From Amaurobius ferox (Eukaryota; Arthropoda; Arachnida; Araneae; Amaurobiidae), in contig OX578155.1 of NCBI GenBank assembly GCA_951213105.1, positions 37,548,484-37,612,483 on the forward strand: DNA of 64,000 bases. Direction: 5' to 3'. Positions 34,618-47,412 of the stretch are shown here, one piece after another. The position numbers and the translations under genes were made by a program. Every line of letters starts with the position of its first letter. The first letter of the stretch is position 1. The notes under the pieces were generated by a model, which saw only the letters and a program-made list of their open reading frames with translations, ran no database searches and was not told the origin of the DNA.

Positions 34618-36656
34618 AGGAAAAAAGAGAAGGAAGGCAGCGTAAGGTGCTTACATAATGGCGGTAAAGGGTAGTGAATAAAATAAGCATATATTTACAG
34701 TTTTAAAAATGCATTAAATTTAATTTTGGCATATTTCTAATGTGATGTTTAGTTTATAACGATCCAAGTTTAATTTATACATAAAGATATTTCAAAAACA
34801 ATAATAAAATAGTTATTTTGTTTCTCATTTCCGTATATTTGCCATATTAAATAGATAAAATAAAAACATGAAATAATGAATTAAAATTAATATACTTAAA
34901 AAAAAAAGATCTATTGCTTACCAAAAATGAATGTCAAAGGTATTTAAGAAAAATTGGTCCTAGCCCTTTAAGCAGGAGTAATTGGGATTGCACATATGAA
35001 CCTGTCTAAAATGGTTTCCGGAAAACACCCTCTTCTTCACCCCAATGTTTTATGGTCGAAAAATACCGGCTTGCATGTGAACCGGGCTAGGACCGGCCTT
35101 ACAGTGAATGGGGCCCAGGACCAGACTTACAGTAAATGGGAACCATGGCCTAATTGCATTTGAGGGCCCCTTCTAAACATTTTCTTATATTTTTCTTAAA
35201 ACTACTTAGTCCTTTCTAAGTATAATCGCCCGTTCTAAACAGAATATGGTCCTTTACACAAATCCATGTTGGCAGGGCCTGACTTACAATAAATGGGACC
35301 CAGGGCCTAATTGCATTTGGGGACACCTTTCTGTACGTTTAAATATTTTCTTCTAAATATTTAAATCTTATATTTAAACATTATATTTACTTCTAAACAT
35401 TTAAATATTTACTATAAAGTAAGTAAATATGTAAGATAAATGCCATACTGGAAATCTGGATCATACAACATCAACTTTGCTGTGATAGTGAATAATTTTG
35501 CTAAAATTTTCTTAGATGTCACTGACAATCTCATCTATTTTTAAAACTTTTAGACGTTTCAGGCCATAATGGCGAATTTAGATTCCATAGTGCCATGGAC
35601 AATAAAATTGTTGAAATTTTTTTATAAAATAAATTAGGACATAAAATAATGTTTATAATGATTAATAATCATTCTAAATTGTGATTCGCCATTAGAAAAT
35701 GAATGGTATTTATTTTATAATTCTGGTACAAAGTATTCTTATACACTACATGTTTTTTAGGTAAATTTATCAAATATTGATGTATGTAAAATGTGTAGTT
35801 GTTGTATATCAAAAATTGTTATCAAAATAGTAGTAAGTATCGTTAAATATTTTCCTTTCCAAAACATGCGACATATTTTTTAACATCATTCTCATGTCTT
35901 GGATCAAGCTCATTCCATTCACAAGAAAAGAGGCATTTTGTAGTAGTTTTGTATTTTTACGCAGAGCGATTTAACAATAGAACACGACATTTTAATTAAA
36001 TATCTCACACACACTTTATATGGATTTTGCACGGTACAACTTTATATGGATTCTCAACACTTTATATGAATTCTCAACAACTTTATATGGATTCTCAACT
36101 TTATATGGACTTTGCAAGGTAGTATGAATAAAGTATTTTGTTTTGACTAATAAAGTCACCAAATGCACAAATTTTAACTTATGGGATGTTAATTCAATGC
36201 TAATAACATTGTAATACTGCTTTATATATTTATATGAACTTTTAATGACTTTAAATACAATGTTTAAAATTTAGATGACTGCCATGGTGATAGAATCAAT
36301 TTTCCAAATTAATTAAATAGAAGCTAAATACATAATGATGTACATGGTCGAACTGAACAAAAAATTAGACCATGGCTACAATGAAAGCTACTATATAGGT
36401 ATACAGCTGAAAAAGAAAGCTTTATATTTTTAAAACTTTCATATTTCCTGCATTACACATACAAGATATAAAATTAATACATTAATAAAAAACCCGTTAC
36501 ATTAAAATTCGTTTTAATAAATTACTATTTTTGCTCATTTTATTCATGATTACTCCATTTTCTATTTTCATCAATATATCGCTTTCTAATGGCATAAGAA
36601 TAAATGCTTTAAAAAGACATAAACTTAAATTACTACGAATTACTTTCGCAATATAT
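34618..36656. other. Intergenic with small local duplications
   Basis: CTTACAGT(A/G)AATGGG with CCCAGG appears near 35100, 35127 and 35284, followed twice by CCTAATTGCATTTG, a worn local repeat. ACTTTATATGGATT(C/T)T-type units of about 20 bp repeat at 36012-36115. No gene recognised. Confidence 0.5.
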
Positions 36657-37929
36657 CTGACAAGGAAAATCTCCTGACCGACCCCCACCGATTTTAATGA
36701 AAAAATTACTGTGAATAATATTGGTCTGTCACAACACATTGTGTAAGTACCAGCGGCCCTATAGCAATAGAAACGATTGAAAATTGGTTCTGGGTTACCA
36801 GAATCTATACGTTCTCCCGATTTGGCGATTATTCATTTTGATTACTGTTTTGACAATCGTGAAAGGTGAAAACCTCTGAAGATGTAATGCTATAAAAATT
36901 CGGTTAATGCCTAGATCCTGCGTATACGAGGGTCGCATTTGTATGTAAGGCACCAATGGGAGATTTTGAGTTCCCGCGTTCGATTGATCAAACAGCACAG
37001 AGTTTTTAGTGGTGTTCTCCACATATAACGTTAATGCGAAGCAAGATCTTTAGAAAATCCTGCTTTACCCTTTCTTGGTCACTTCTCCCAGCAGGAGGAA
37101 AGCCCTTGTGCAGTTTTTAACAAAATCAATAGTAATACTAAACAGTGAACACTAACAAGACAGTACCTACTAATGCAACTCATCAGCTTTTGAAGTCTCA
37201 CTTTTTATAAACTTGTCATAAATTAATCTGTAGGACAAATCCAATCTGGTGTCATTACGACCTAAATTAATGTAACGTTAACAGGCTTATTATTTTATGG
37301 AATAAATGTATTGCAGAGGTGAGGAATAATAAAAAATGTTCGAAATAAAAATATGTGCAACACCAACTACATTTTGCAAACCTTTGGAAAGAACAATTGG
37401 CCAAAGAACAATGAAAAGAATCTGATGTATGAAAAACAAAATCAACCGGATTTTGAAAATGTCCTGAAAAAAGTAAACAAGGCGAAATTGCAAATGTAAA
37501 AATTATTCAAATAGTTTAAACACATTGTTCCATCAGCATTTGATAGTGTAAAAAAAAAAACAGAAATCATGCAACAAGTTTGAATTCAAACAAACAGTAA
37601 AGAGGAATAAACTATAAAAAATGTCGCTGGAAATGTGCAGTACTACAGAACAGTAAGCGAATCGAAGAGCAAAGCAAACGAGTGGATGCACTGTTTCCGT
37701 ACTTATACTCGGGGAATGTGACGTATACTGTACGCCAACGTTGGCGCCGAGTTCTACAGTAGGGTTACATTTGGCGATGAAAACTACTTTTTTTCAATAT
37801 TTTATTGTGTCGTTTCTATTGCTATAGGGCCGCTGGTACTTACACCATGTGTTGTGACAGACCAATACTATTCACAGTAATTTTTTCATTAAAATCGGTG
37901 GGGGTCGGTCAGGAGACCTTCCTTGTCAG
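36657..37929. mobile_element. 1.27-kb element with 120-bp inverted terminal repeats
   Basis: The left arm 36657-36776 (CTGACAAGGA, CCGACCCCCACCGATTTTAA, TATTGGTCTGTCACAACACA, CAGCGGCCCTATAGCAATAG) is repeated in reverse at 37810-37929 with only a few mismatches. The interior (36777-37809) has no transposase that I recognise; a 75-codon minus-strand frame at 36795-37022 shows no motif. A clear target duplication is not visible. Long, well-matched arms around a non-coding middle suggest a foldback or MITE-like element, or a segment with an inverted duplication. Confidence 0.75.
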
Positions 37930-38384
37930 TGGATGAGAGTAGTAAGATAACCTATGTTCACTGACAAAGTGGTGCAGCGGTAAGGCCTTCACAGAAGTAG
38001 TGGGGAGATGTTTGAATGAGATAACATACTTTGAAAATTTTCGTGAGGAAGAGGGGGAGTGAGTCATAGGTGAGTGGGAGATGATTTGTGAAAATAAGGC
38101 AATGTGGGGGGTAGAGGGGTATTGATAAATGGCGGAGACGGTTATATCCCTTCTTGAGAGATTGCACAACAACTCTGAGTTCTGAGGATGATTCTGCAGA
38201 AGACTGAGGAGGGAGCGTGTTAAACATTTTCAATGAAGATTTTTCCTGAAGGATACGTGATTAATACACATCATTAAATAAAGCTTACTTTTTACACCGA
38301 CTCGAAACAGCTGAAAACAAAACATATATTAAATATTATAATACAAGATATTGTTAAATAATATACACAGATGGAAAAAAATTA
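37930..38384. other. Intergenic, no recognised content
   Basis: A G-rich plus strand (GGAAGAGGGGGAGTGAGTCA, GTGGGGGGTAGAGGGG) contrasts with the neighbours. Two overlapping minus-strand frames here show no domain. Confidence 0.4.
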
Positions 38385-38560
38385 TTATTTATTTTTTAGG
38401 TTTGTGCCCATCATCCCCCGGTGCTAAGCACCGCCACAATCCATTTTTTTTTTCTTTACATAAATTTTTTCCAACACATGAATTTAAAAAAATATTTATT
38501 TTTTTTTAGGTTTGTGCCCACCATCCACTCGGTGCAAAGTACCACCACAAACCATGTAAA
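38385..38560. repeat. Tandem duplication of about 118 bp
   Basis: TTTTTTAGGTTTGTGCCCA followed by (T/C)CATCC.C.CGGTGC occurs at 38393 and 38508, with the intervening sequence also partly repeated. Each copy has a small GGTGCTAAGCACCGCC hairpin; in the second copy it has decayed to GGTGCAAAGTACCACC. Confidence 0.8.
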
Positions 38561-38869
38561 TTTCCCACCTTCTTCGAAACACAAAGTTTTTTTAATTTGA
38601 AATGTTCATAGAAATTTGACATAAAGTTCCATAGAGGAGTTTTCTTAAATTCTCGAGTTTTCCAATATAGTATAATACACGTAATTAAAAAGAGCTTACT
38701 TTTTTTTCACATACCATGATTCGAAAGAGCTGAAAACATAACACTCTTTATAAATTAATGCACATACTTTATAGCATTATATAGTATTTACTGGAATGTT
38801 CAAATTTGTTTATACTTTCAGTAGTTTGCATAGATTGTTAGCATAGTTCATAGATTGCATGTTTTTTTC
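38561..38869. other. Intergenic, AT-rich
   Basis: Nothing recognised in these 300 bases. Confidence 0.4.
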
Positions 38870-39285
38870 TTTTGGAGTATGTTTAACTTTATAAAATACA
38901 AGTAGTTATGAAAAATATCCTTTCAAGTTTATAGAGCTGTGGTAGGAGTGCAAGTTCCTTGTCGTTCTTTATTTTCTTTTTAGAGTATGTTTGACCTTAT
39001 AAAATATAAATAGGACTGAAAACAAGTTTATAGAGCTGTGGTAGGAGTGCAAGTTCCTTGTCGTTCTTCTTTTTCTTTTTTCTTTTTAGAGTATGTTTGA
39101 CCTTATAAAATATAAATAGTTCTGAAAACAAGTTTATAGAGCTGTGGTAGAAGTGCAAGTTCCTTGTCATTCTTTTTTTTTCTTTTTTCTTTTTAGAGTA
39201 TGTTTGACCCTATAAAATATAAATGGTCCTGAAAACAAGTTTATGTAGGAGTGTGGTAGGAGTACAAGTTCATTGTCGTTAACGA
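38870..39285. repeat. About 107-bp tandem repeat, four units
   Basis: GAGTATGTTTGACCTTATAA-type words start near 38875, 38983, 39090 and 39197. Each is followed by CAAGTTTATAGAGCTGTGGT and AGGAGTGCAAGTTCCTTGTC and a T/C-rich spacer of variable length. Confidence 0.88.
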
Positions 39286-40708
39286 TGTCTAGCATTTTAT
39301 TGTACATACATTTTTTTTGTTGTTGTTAATTATATTTTTACAATTAAATATTTTTTTAATTACCTCGTAATTAATTAAATAATTTATGTATATTTTTAAA
39401 ATGTATATATATAAATTTGAATCATTACTAAATTTTCGAAAGCTGTTTAAATTTTGTGTATTTGATTGTGTATATCTTAACTTTATTTCCTAATTTGGTA
39501 ACAATAGAAACGTATATCGCGAATCTCGAAGCAAAAATAATAACCTTAAAACCTAATAGTTGATTGTTACAACGTACACAGATGACATAGTTTCTCTTAT
39601 TAATTGATTGGTATAAATAGCTACTTCACATCGGTTAAAGTTTGGAAAATTATAAGTTTAAAAAATATTAGCTGACAACTTTGCACGCACTTTTATATCG
39701 ACATTTATTAAATAACATGTAATGTATTTCGTGCATGTGTGTGCGTGTGTTTCTTTTAGATCTTACTTAAGAAATTTGTTCTATATAACCATTGTTTAGG
39801 TTGTAATGTAACGTTTTAAAATCATTTAGAATAATAATTTTTAAAAAATAGTCTTTTCATACATATGGTGCAATTTCAATTTTTTAAAGTGTGTTAGTTG
39901 TACAAGATGATTAAACGCAGTCGCATTTTGAAAATGTATGCTGATTATTCATACAGACATATTTACCAAAACTTTTAATCATGAGATATACTAGATAAAA
40001 ATTGGAATGAGGTGGCGAAATTATTTACCGCGATCATTTATCTGAAATTCTAATATTGCAGACTTTATTTCACCTCGTTTACACACAATCGAAAAGACCA
40101 GTTTCGGAACAGGAACCCTTTCTATTGGCATTGAGAGATATGAATGTACCAAAACCCTTTATAAAAATTTGATTTGCATCTAATAAGCTTTTGAAAAGAA
40201 AAATGTCAATAAAAAACCTGTAAATCATTTATCTTACATCTCCCTAAAATAAAGTATGTTTCTGTAAACCCTTGTTCAACCAGAATTTCTTAAGACATGC
40301 AATTTTAAATTAGGATCGTTTCCACGACATATGATATAATACACGTAATACATAAAAATAGGATGTCAAGTATGAAAGAAGCATGGCTAATATTGAAAAT
40401 GAATATTTTAATGAGTATTAAAACGAGTAAATGTACATAAATTAGAAAAGGCCATTCGTATACTCATTTATGGTTAGTCCTTCAAACAATTGTTCAGTGA
40501 TGAAAAAAGCATAGGGTGAGTTACACACCTCTTTCGCAACTCTTTGTACATTGATTAGGAAGATAGGTTTGCTACCTACAATCTATATTTTCTTGTAATG
40601 AATGAGTCAGACATTCATGCCGCGTCTGCTATGGATGCGGTACTATGTATCCATTACACTTGTGATGTTTTTCTACAAATTGCTTGAGCTTATCTTGCAC
40701 ACATTGTA
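39286..40708. other. Intergenic, no recognised content
   Basis: AT-rich. No long frame, repeat array or inverted structure was found by eye. Confidence 0.4.
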
Positions 40709-41050
40709 CACTGTACTCCCGATTATCCGTGCTAATTAATGTTCGGGTTTACACGGAAAATCGGAAAAAACGGATAATCGAACAATGGCCCTGTAACCCG
40801 TAAATAAGTTAAAAATGAATAAGAATCCACCAAAAATTAACATAAAATTTAAAAAACAGAATCTAAACAAAACACTTTAAATACTATGGTTTAATTAGAG
40901 TAGAATAGAAGTAATAAGAGAAAACTTCCATATAAATTCAAATTTTCTTTATAAAAAAGTCTGTAATATTTTGTTTATGTGCCGTGTTTCAAACTGCACG
41001 GATAATCCGCAAACCGGATAATCCGCGCACGGATAATCGGGAGTTCAGTG
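40709..41050. mobile_element. Tigger/pogo-like MITE, 342 bp
   Basis: The left end CACTGTACTCCCGATTATCC and the right end GGATAATCGGGAGTTCAGTG are terminal inverted repeats, flanked on both sides by TA (40707-40708, 41051-41052), the Tc1/mariner-superfamily target duplication. CGGATAATC-type words are repeated inside each end (near 40779, 40999, 41016). The CAGT..ACTCCCGATTATCCG form is that of Tigger elements of the pogo group. There is no transposase, so it must be moved in trans. Confidence 0.85.
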
Positions 41051-42420
41051 TACCACATATTTCCTTAACATTTCATTACATTCTGTGGGCGGGGGAGCCA
41101 AAGCTCAGGCAAAGCTCTCCCGTAAATATATTCACGGAGGTATTTTGAAATTTCACTGCTTTCTTCTTTGAGTGAATCTAACTGTTTGTTCACAGTTTAA
41201 TGATATGTAGTTGGCTTTCAGTGTGAAACCTCCCTGAGCGCTTTTATAAATTTTTAGTAATACACACATTTGATTATCACTGAAGAGTGCGATGCTTATC
41301 ACGTATAGTTAAAAAAAAATATGTACATTTATAGTCCATGTTTTAGAAATTCGTTTTTTTTTTATCAATAGTATATTTGAGAAATGTGTACAGACATAAT
41401 TAAACTGCAAGTCGTGTTTTTTTTTTCTTTTTTAATTATAATGCACATGTTTGTAATTTCTTTTTTATTTATTCTTTGAGATATTATTTGAAAGTACACA
41501 CAACACTTTTTACATTCGTACTGAATGTTTGAATACGTTTATTTTAAAACATAGAATGCGTTCGGGAAATCTATTTTAAAACATAGAATAAATTCAAGAA
41601 TTCTATCTATATATCAAAAAAAAAAAAAAAAAAACTTTTCGCAAACTTATGAAACAACTCTAACTTAAAAACTTTATAACTTGAAATACGTTTTTCAATA
41701 CTCAGTAAAAGTTTGAAGTGATCAATGTTTTACAAACGTATCCTATAACTCAATATGTTCAGAAATTTTACAAAATAGAAATTTTTACCAGTACAAAACT
41801 TTTAAAAAATAAAATACCGTACACCTTTCTGGTAGGTCGGACGGTCTGGGTCTCAACAACAACAACATCATATAATGATTATTAATAAAAAATTGAGTTC
41901 AATACCTCATTGCGAGACATTGTTAACATACAAATGGGAATGTCGAGATTTTGCGGCTGTAGGCACATCATAAAACTATTCAATTCTTAGCGAACATGGG
42001 CAGACCACGAATGGATCTGATTTTTTTTAATGGGGAAAGAATTATAGAATTTTTAGCATTGTACTTAAATGAAAATATGGCAAATGCTAACCATTGTAGA
42101 GATGGAAGGATGAGCAAATTTGAATGTGCCTATTTAAACAAAATGGGAAAAATGACAGAACGGAATTAAGATCTATGGCAAATTTTTATGCTTTTTACAG
42201 AATGAATCCCAACTTTGTAGATTTTTTTTGGAAACTAGGGTCGAATTTTCAGTGATTCATAGAGCTTCAAACCCCATATTCTTTATAAATCTTAATACTT
42301 TTTAGAAAATGGTACATAACTTAGCATTTAATTTTAATGAATGAGGGTATATAATTTCAGAATTTTGAGACTGAACATAAATTTTATGAATTGAACTCTG
42401 CAAAGTGTAAACATATTTCA
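41051..42420. other. Intergenic with a solo SINE tail at 41823-41868
   Basis: ACCTTTCTGGTAGGTCGGAC then GGTCTGGGTCTCAACAACAA is the 3' end of the SINE family found at 11901-12202 and 54049-54357; the tRNA part is missing, consistent with 5' truncation. An A18 run lies at 41618-41635. No gene recognised. Confidence 0.55.
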
Positions 42421-43796
42421 TTACAAAACTCTGTAGATATTTGATATGATTCGAATAAATTTATTTCTTAATTTTTTTTTCATATTTTTAAAAAAAAAAG
42501 AGAGATTATTAATATCTGAATGTATTAATATGTATCCTAAAAGGGCATAATATTTTAAATACCACAGGTTAAAAAATGAGTCGTTGAGTGTAAATAAGGA
42601 GCTCAGTTTGAAAGATAGAAAGCATTTAATGAATTTATTCTTCATAAAATACTCATTAACCATATTTGTTGTACATTTAAACAAATAACTTACCAATAAT
42701 TTTCTTATCACACATTCATAGTCCTCTAATTTGAATGACTTGAAAAAATTTCCATCATACCAGTAAAAGGAATCTTCCCCACGCAGCAAAACTTTCTTTG
42801 CTATGTTATTAATGTCAAGATTTAGAAGTACTTGTTCATGCACACTGCTGTACATTTCCAATGGAGTACTGTGAAGACATTCATGGTAACTTTGATCTTC
42901 AATTTGGCCAAACCAACCAACACATTTGAAAAGTTTTCTTGCATAACACATTACACTGTTATGAATACAAGAGATTAGATGATCGAATGCAGATTTTTTG
43001 TCACAGATCGTAGAAAGGTTATAGTGTCTTTTATTTTCAATATCTGTATAGGAACCCAGTCCGTGAATATACTTTCTCAAAGTTTACTACTAATGCTGTG
43101 AACACAATTTTTTAAACATGTTATTTGATTTTTATCTAAGACAATATGATACTGCGTTAGGCAAAATTTTGAATTGTGTAATTGAATTATTTTCTGTAAT
43201 TGAAGTTTACCATTGTCACTGAAACAGAACAACTCATTGCGACTGACGAAAGAGGTATCTGCATATAGAACATTGAACGACCACACTTTTTGAGAAAATT
43301 CGCTCAAGTAGCAGGTGACAGACAATGTAACACCTTCACGGGTAGACGTTCATTTTCTTTGTTAGTTTGATATTTCCATATATGCACTTTCAGCTTCCCA
43401 TGCCAAAGTATCAAATATGCATACACACCAGAACCTAAATGCCACCGACAAAGTGTATCTTGCACGGAATCTGAAGAAGTAGATTCGGTTGAAACAGATT
43501 CTGTAGTTGAGGATGAAACTTCACTGTGTGCTAGAGCACAAGAAAGCAGATCTTGAGTCGAGTTTCCGGACTCAGTGATAACTTGTGAATTGTCAGTAGT
43601 AGGGGTTTCTGCTACGGTTATAGAAGACATAAGATAGGTGTCTAACCAATCCACCGTAAACTTTGGTGAGGGTGAATTTATCACATCTGAGACAATATCT
43701 ATGGATTGTCTCATCTAGGGCAGGAACTGACAACTCCACAGTATTTCCACTAGAAATTAGCTGTTCAAGTGATGGCATACCTTGAATTTTAGACAT
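42421..43796 (-). pseudogene. Frameshifted gene, unrecognised overall, PC4-like middle
   Basis: Four overlapping minus-strand frames together give about 450 residues. (1) From 43796, MSKIQGMPSLEQLISSGNTV. (2) Continuing at 43714, a Ser/Thr-rich linker and then WHLGSGVYAYLILWHGKLKV followed by HIWKYQTNKENERLP. (3) From 43325, a segment containing LTQYHIVLDKNQITCLKNCV. (4) From about 43080 to 42421, a Cys-containing C-terminal part (AFDHLISCIHNSV, LLNLDINNIAKKV). The G-K-x-K-V-x-I-x-x-Y...P pattern in part 2 and the H-(I/V)-x-L-(D/S)-x-x-Q-(I/W)-x-x-L pattern in part 3 resemble the single-stranded-DNA-binding PC4 coactivator fold; this is a weak, by-eye match. The frames abut or overlap by a few bases at three places, as single-base indels would cause. 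No introns or transposon ends are apparent. Confidence 0.5.
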
Positions 43797-45416
43797 TATT
43801 TATAGATTGTAACACCCAAGTACCACATTTGCAGTATAAGATTTACTTTTAAAACACTAAGATCTTAAAGCACTACAAATTTTGTCACAGCTATGAATGA
43901 ACCAAACCTATCCACGCAATAGCCTAGCATGTAATGTCTTATCGATTCACGTCATAAATTAATCACATGACCTAAACCGAGTGCCGTGTGCAAACAGATT
44001 ACATAAGATATGAAATGCTTAGTTCTTGTAATTTTCAATGAATTGTACATCATTGGATTGTGTTAAACGCAATTTTTATCCACATGGGAGAATTTCAATG
44101 TTATTTTATTCATCGTTGAAATCATAAAGTGAAAATATGTACCACACCTAGCTCAAGTTCATAATTTGTATTCACACCAATATTAAATACTTTGAAAAAT
44201 TTTGTATATTTTTAAAGCTTTAGGGGATATGTTTGTACATCGCACGAAATATACAAAAATAGTTAACAAAAACATAGTTTTTGCAAAAACTATGACATTA
44301 ATAACATATAACATTAGTCATGATGAGTTAAAGATTATGTTTAAGTACATTCATTAAATTTTATGTTTCTTATTCTGCCAAAATATATGAGGTGTCTTCC
44401 ATACTATGATAATCCATTCATGTTCCGTTCAATTTAATTTCAGGAATTTCTGAAAGATTGCATCATTTAAAAATAATTGCACTCAATTTCATAGAAATCA
44501 ATTTCTTCTTTTTAATATCATAACCCCCACCCTCCATATATATAAAAAAATATTATTATAAAGCAATAAAAGCATACTGGTTCAAAATATTTTACAAAAT
44601 AATTATTTATTTATAAAATGATTTACTGTACTACAAAATAGTATTATAATATTTCACACATTGATGTGTTACACTTTGTAATTAAACCTGCAATCATAAT
44701 TGAAATGTATTGAATCAGTGCGATAACAAATTTAAAACATTTAAATATCAAATATGTGGCAAAATCTGTTTTCATCTTTTTATGATTCACAAATGGTATT
44801 ATTTCATAAACATATTTAGAATCCGGTGAATTTTTATTTATCTGGTAGGGTCTATTAAAAAATGTCAATTTAACTAAAAGTAAATTAAAATTAATCTCAA
44901 ATAATAAAAGTTAACAACAAATCAATGTTTCTGGTTGTTTGTTGGCATTGTAGCAGAAAATCGAAGCAATGTCAACTATGAAATTTAGTACAAGGATACT
45001 TCTGGGCTGGGCAAGTTCTGAGACACCTAGGGGGGGAAAAAAATCTTTAAGGAGACAGTGGACGTTCAAATTATCAAAAATCGACAAATTTATGCAAAAA
45101 TTTTGGTTTCGCATATTATTATACACATCTTACGTTGATTACAAAAGAACTCCGTTCAAATCCAACTATTATTAAAATATTTCCTCAGACAAAAGCTATT
45201 ATCCAAATATTTCCCCAGTGAAATCACAAACATGGACCAGCTGTCACTCACATTTGATGACTGACTATTTTTGGTCAGTATACTGAGTAAATATTATATT
45301 TTAGCAAGCCCATGTTTATTACGATTTGACAGCAACCTTTTTAACTGTGACTTCTTTTGAAAGTACTTGTTTACATTCTGTACCTTTGACATTTTTTTGG
45401 ATGGTTAGCCACGAAG
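43797..45416. other. Intergenic, no recognised content
   Basis: AT-rich. Several 65-75-codon frames occur without motifs. The last 200 bases may contain the 5' untranslated part of the LINE copy that follows, but its start cannot be placed. Confidence 0.4.
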
Positions 45417-46419
45417 GTGGTCGGTCGGATGTTTTCTGATCTATCAAATTTGTATGAGCAGAGTATGGCGAAGCCTTCTACTAGTGCGGGAAAACAGAAG
45501 GGAAGTAACAACGGAGTGCCGGAGATAAGTCGGCGAAAAATTTTTAGTGATGCTGGCTTATGGAGAGGAAACAACCTATCTGACAGGGAAAAAATAGAAA
45601 TTGCTTTTCAAAATGGAACGACTGAAGCAAAAATAATCTTGACTGGGATGGAGGGGAAGATCCCACTTCACCCAATTCTCTGCAAAAAAGAATTGCAACA
45701 AGATGATATTCATAGAGATATAAAAAATATATTCGCAACAAGAAATGGCAACGTAGCAGTTGTTGTTAAAACAAGTGAAACCGCTGCCCGAATATTGGAA
45801 AAGAAAAATTTTTGTGGTGTACCTATAAGTACGAGAATAATTGAAGAGTTTATCACTACCAAATGGATAATACGAGAGATACATCCAGAAGTGAGCCTGG
45901 AAGAAATTTCTGAGGAACTTAAGGAACAAAAGATAAATTGGAGCGAACTAACCAGATTCACAAAGCCCAAAAGTACAGAGAAAATACCAATTGTTCTATT
46001 ACATGAACCAGGTAAAACAAGCAGAATACATGTAAACATTGGATATACGAGATATAAAATGGTACCATTTATAGAAAGCCCAAGAATATGTCTAAAATGC
46101 TTAAAATTTAACCATTACAAACATGAATGTGGAAGTGAAAGTACAACATGCTATAAATGTGGAGAACAACATGAAGTGACAGTGCTCAGCGGAACACCCA
46201 AAATGCTTTCGGTGTGGGGGAAAGCACACGGCGACAAGCAACCAATGTCAGGAAATAAAAAAACAAACGGAAATACAGACAACTATAAAAAATAAGAGCA
46301 TCTCTTATGGCGAAGCAAAAAAAATAATAAATCAAAAATTAGATTATGCTACAGTATGTAGAAGACAACAAAAAACGGAAGAAGCAGGGAAGGAGGAAAG
46401 TGTAATTAGACAAACTTAA
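45417..46419 (+). pseudogene. LINE (I/Jockey-type) ORF1 gag-like protein with a frameshift
   Basis: The open frame from 45417 runs to 46295. After a basic, Ser-rich start it shows the gag-like region (GNVAVVVKTSETAARILEKK, TKWIIREIHPEVSLEEI, RIHVNIGYTRYKMVPFIESP) and then two CCHC-type zinc knuckles: C-L-K-C-x5-H-x4-C and C-Y-K-C-G-x2-H. Near 46195 the frame breaks; another frame then supplies the third knuckle, C-F-R-C-G-G-K-H with a following C, and the usual tail SYGEAKKIINQKLDYATVC, ending with TAA at 46417-46419. One indel restores the domain order, so this is an inactivated but fairly young copy. No endonuclease or reverse transcriptase ORF follows; a DNA element is inserted exactly at the stop codon. 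Confidence 0.85.
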
Positions 46420-46827
46420 GTGGGTGATTCTTAGAATAGACCCCCAATCATTTTTCAAAGTACGATCCAGTGCCAAGTTGGTGCGATTCTTCGGGTCTGG
46501 TAGTCCTCGAACGGACATCCAATCAGCGTGCGCCTTTTTGGGATGCTGCGCGCACGCCTATTTATTCTTTGGATTCTGCATTTTAATAGGCAGTAGTACT
46601 CTGTGTATTATTTCGAAGGATTATTTCAAACGAATTCGTTAGTTATTTTCAGCGTTATTTCTGGAACTTCTGTTTGTGAAGTAAATCTTATTCGATCGAT
46701 TTTAGTAAGTGTTTTTTCTGGAACTGCTTCGGATTTATTATATTTATTAATATCACACATTTTTGCTATGCAAGAATTTAATTCTAATTTTCAGTACTTT
46801 TTTGTTGATTGCAGACTGAGTTACTAA

Positions 46828-47173
46828 ATGGCATCTGGTAAGCGGCAAATGGATTCGAGTGAATGTTCTAGAAAACGTGTTCGAATGGATGTTGCAAATG
46901 AGGCCAGCTTAAAATTTTATTATAGGCTGGAAGCTAAAGGTAAGAAAGCAGTGATTGATTGGTATGTGTTAAAAGGTTTAATTAGTGATAGGTTTAAATG
47001 TCCTAAGTGTGGAGATGCGATGAAAGGGGCATTCTATTGGGGAGAAAGCTTGGAACCAATATTTAAAAGCCGTCGTTTCCATCTTCCCTCCCCATAGAAG
47101 TGATGCCGACGCAGAAAAAAAAATTGATTTCCAACATATCTCTAATTCGGAGGAAGAGGATAACGAAGAATAA
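46828..47173 (+). pseudogene. Small ORF with a CPKC zinc-ribbon-like motif inside the TTAA element
   Basis: The ATG at 46828 opens MASGKRQMDSSECSRKRVRM, a basic nuclear-signal-like start. Then come IDWYVLKGLISDRFKCPKCG and DAMKGAFYWGE. C-P-K-C after a short hydrophobic helix recalls the N-terminal zinc ribbon of Merlin/ISXO2-type transposases, but the other Cys pair is not found. The frame stops at 47097; shifting by one base near 47070 gives an acidic tail (FPPHRSDADAEKK, SNSEEEDNEE) ending at 47173. No catalytic core follows. It may be an accessory protein, a captured fragment or what remains of a transposase. I do not recognise it. Confidence 0.4.
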
Positions 47174-47254
47174 GATTAGTTTTTTATTTGTTAATCCTGT
47201 GTTTTGAAATTATTTTTTGTATTTTCCCGTGTTTTTAAAATGGGTTTCTTAAGT

Positions 47255-47412
47255 TAAACTTTTTTTATAAGTTCGGTTTTTTCTTAAATTTAGTTAAAGT
47301 ACAAACTTTTTTCTAAGTTCCGTTTTTCCTTAAATTTAGTTAAAGTACAAATTTTTTTCTAAGTTCCATTTTTTCTTAAATTTAATTGAAGTACAATCTG
47401 TTTACTAAGTAT
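47255..47412. repeat. 66-bp tandem repeat, 2.5 units
   Basis: TTCTTAAATTTAGTTAAAGT and ACAAA(C/T)TTTTTTCTAAGTTC alternate three times with small changes, inside the TTAA-flanked element. Confidence 0.8.

Noticed and set aside
42421..43080. 219-residue frame as a complete gene with its own start
   Set aside because: Its apparent first codon is TTG within a longer decayed reading that continues upstream in neighbouring frames.
45544..46039. Minus-strand frames opposite the LINE gag ORF
   Set aside because: Antisense shadows; the plus strand encodes the zinc knuckles.
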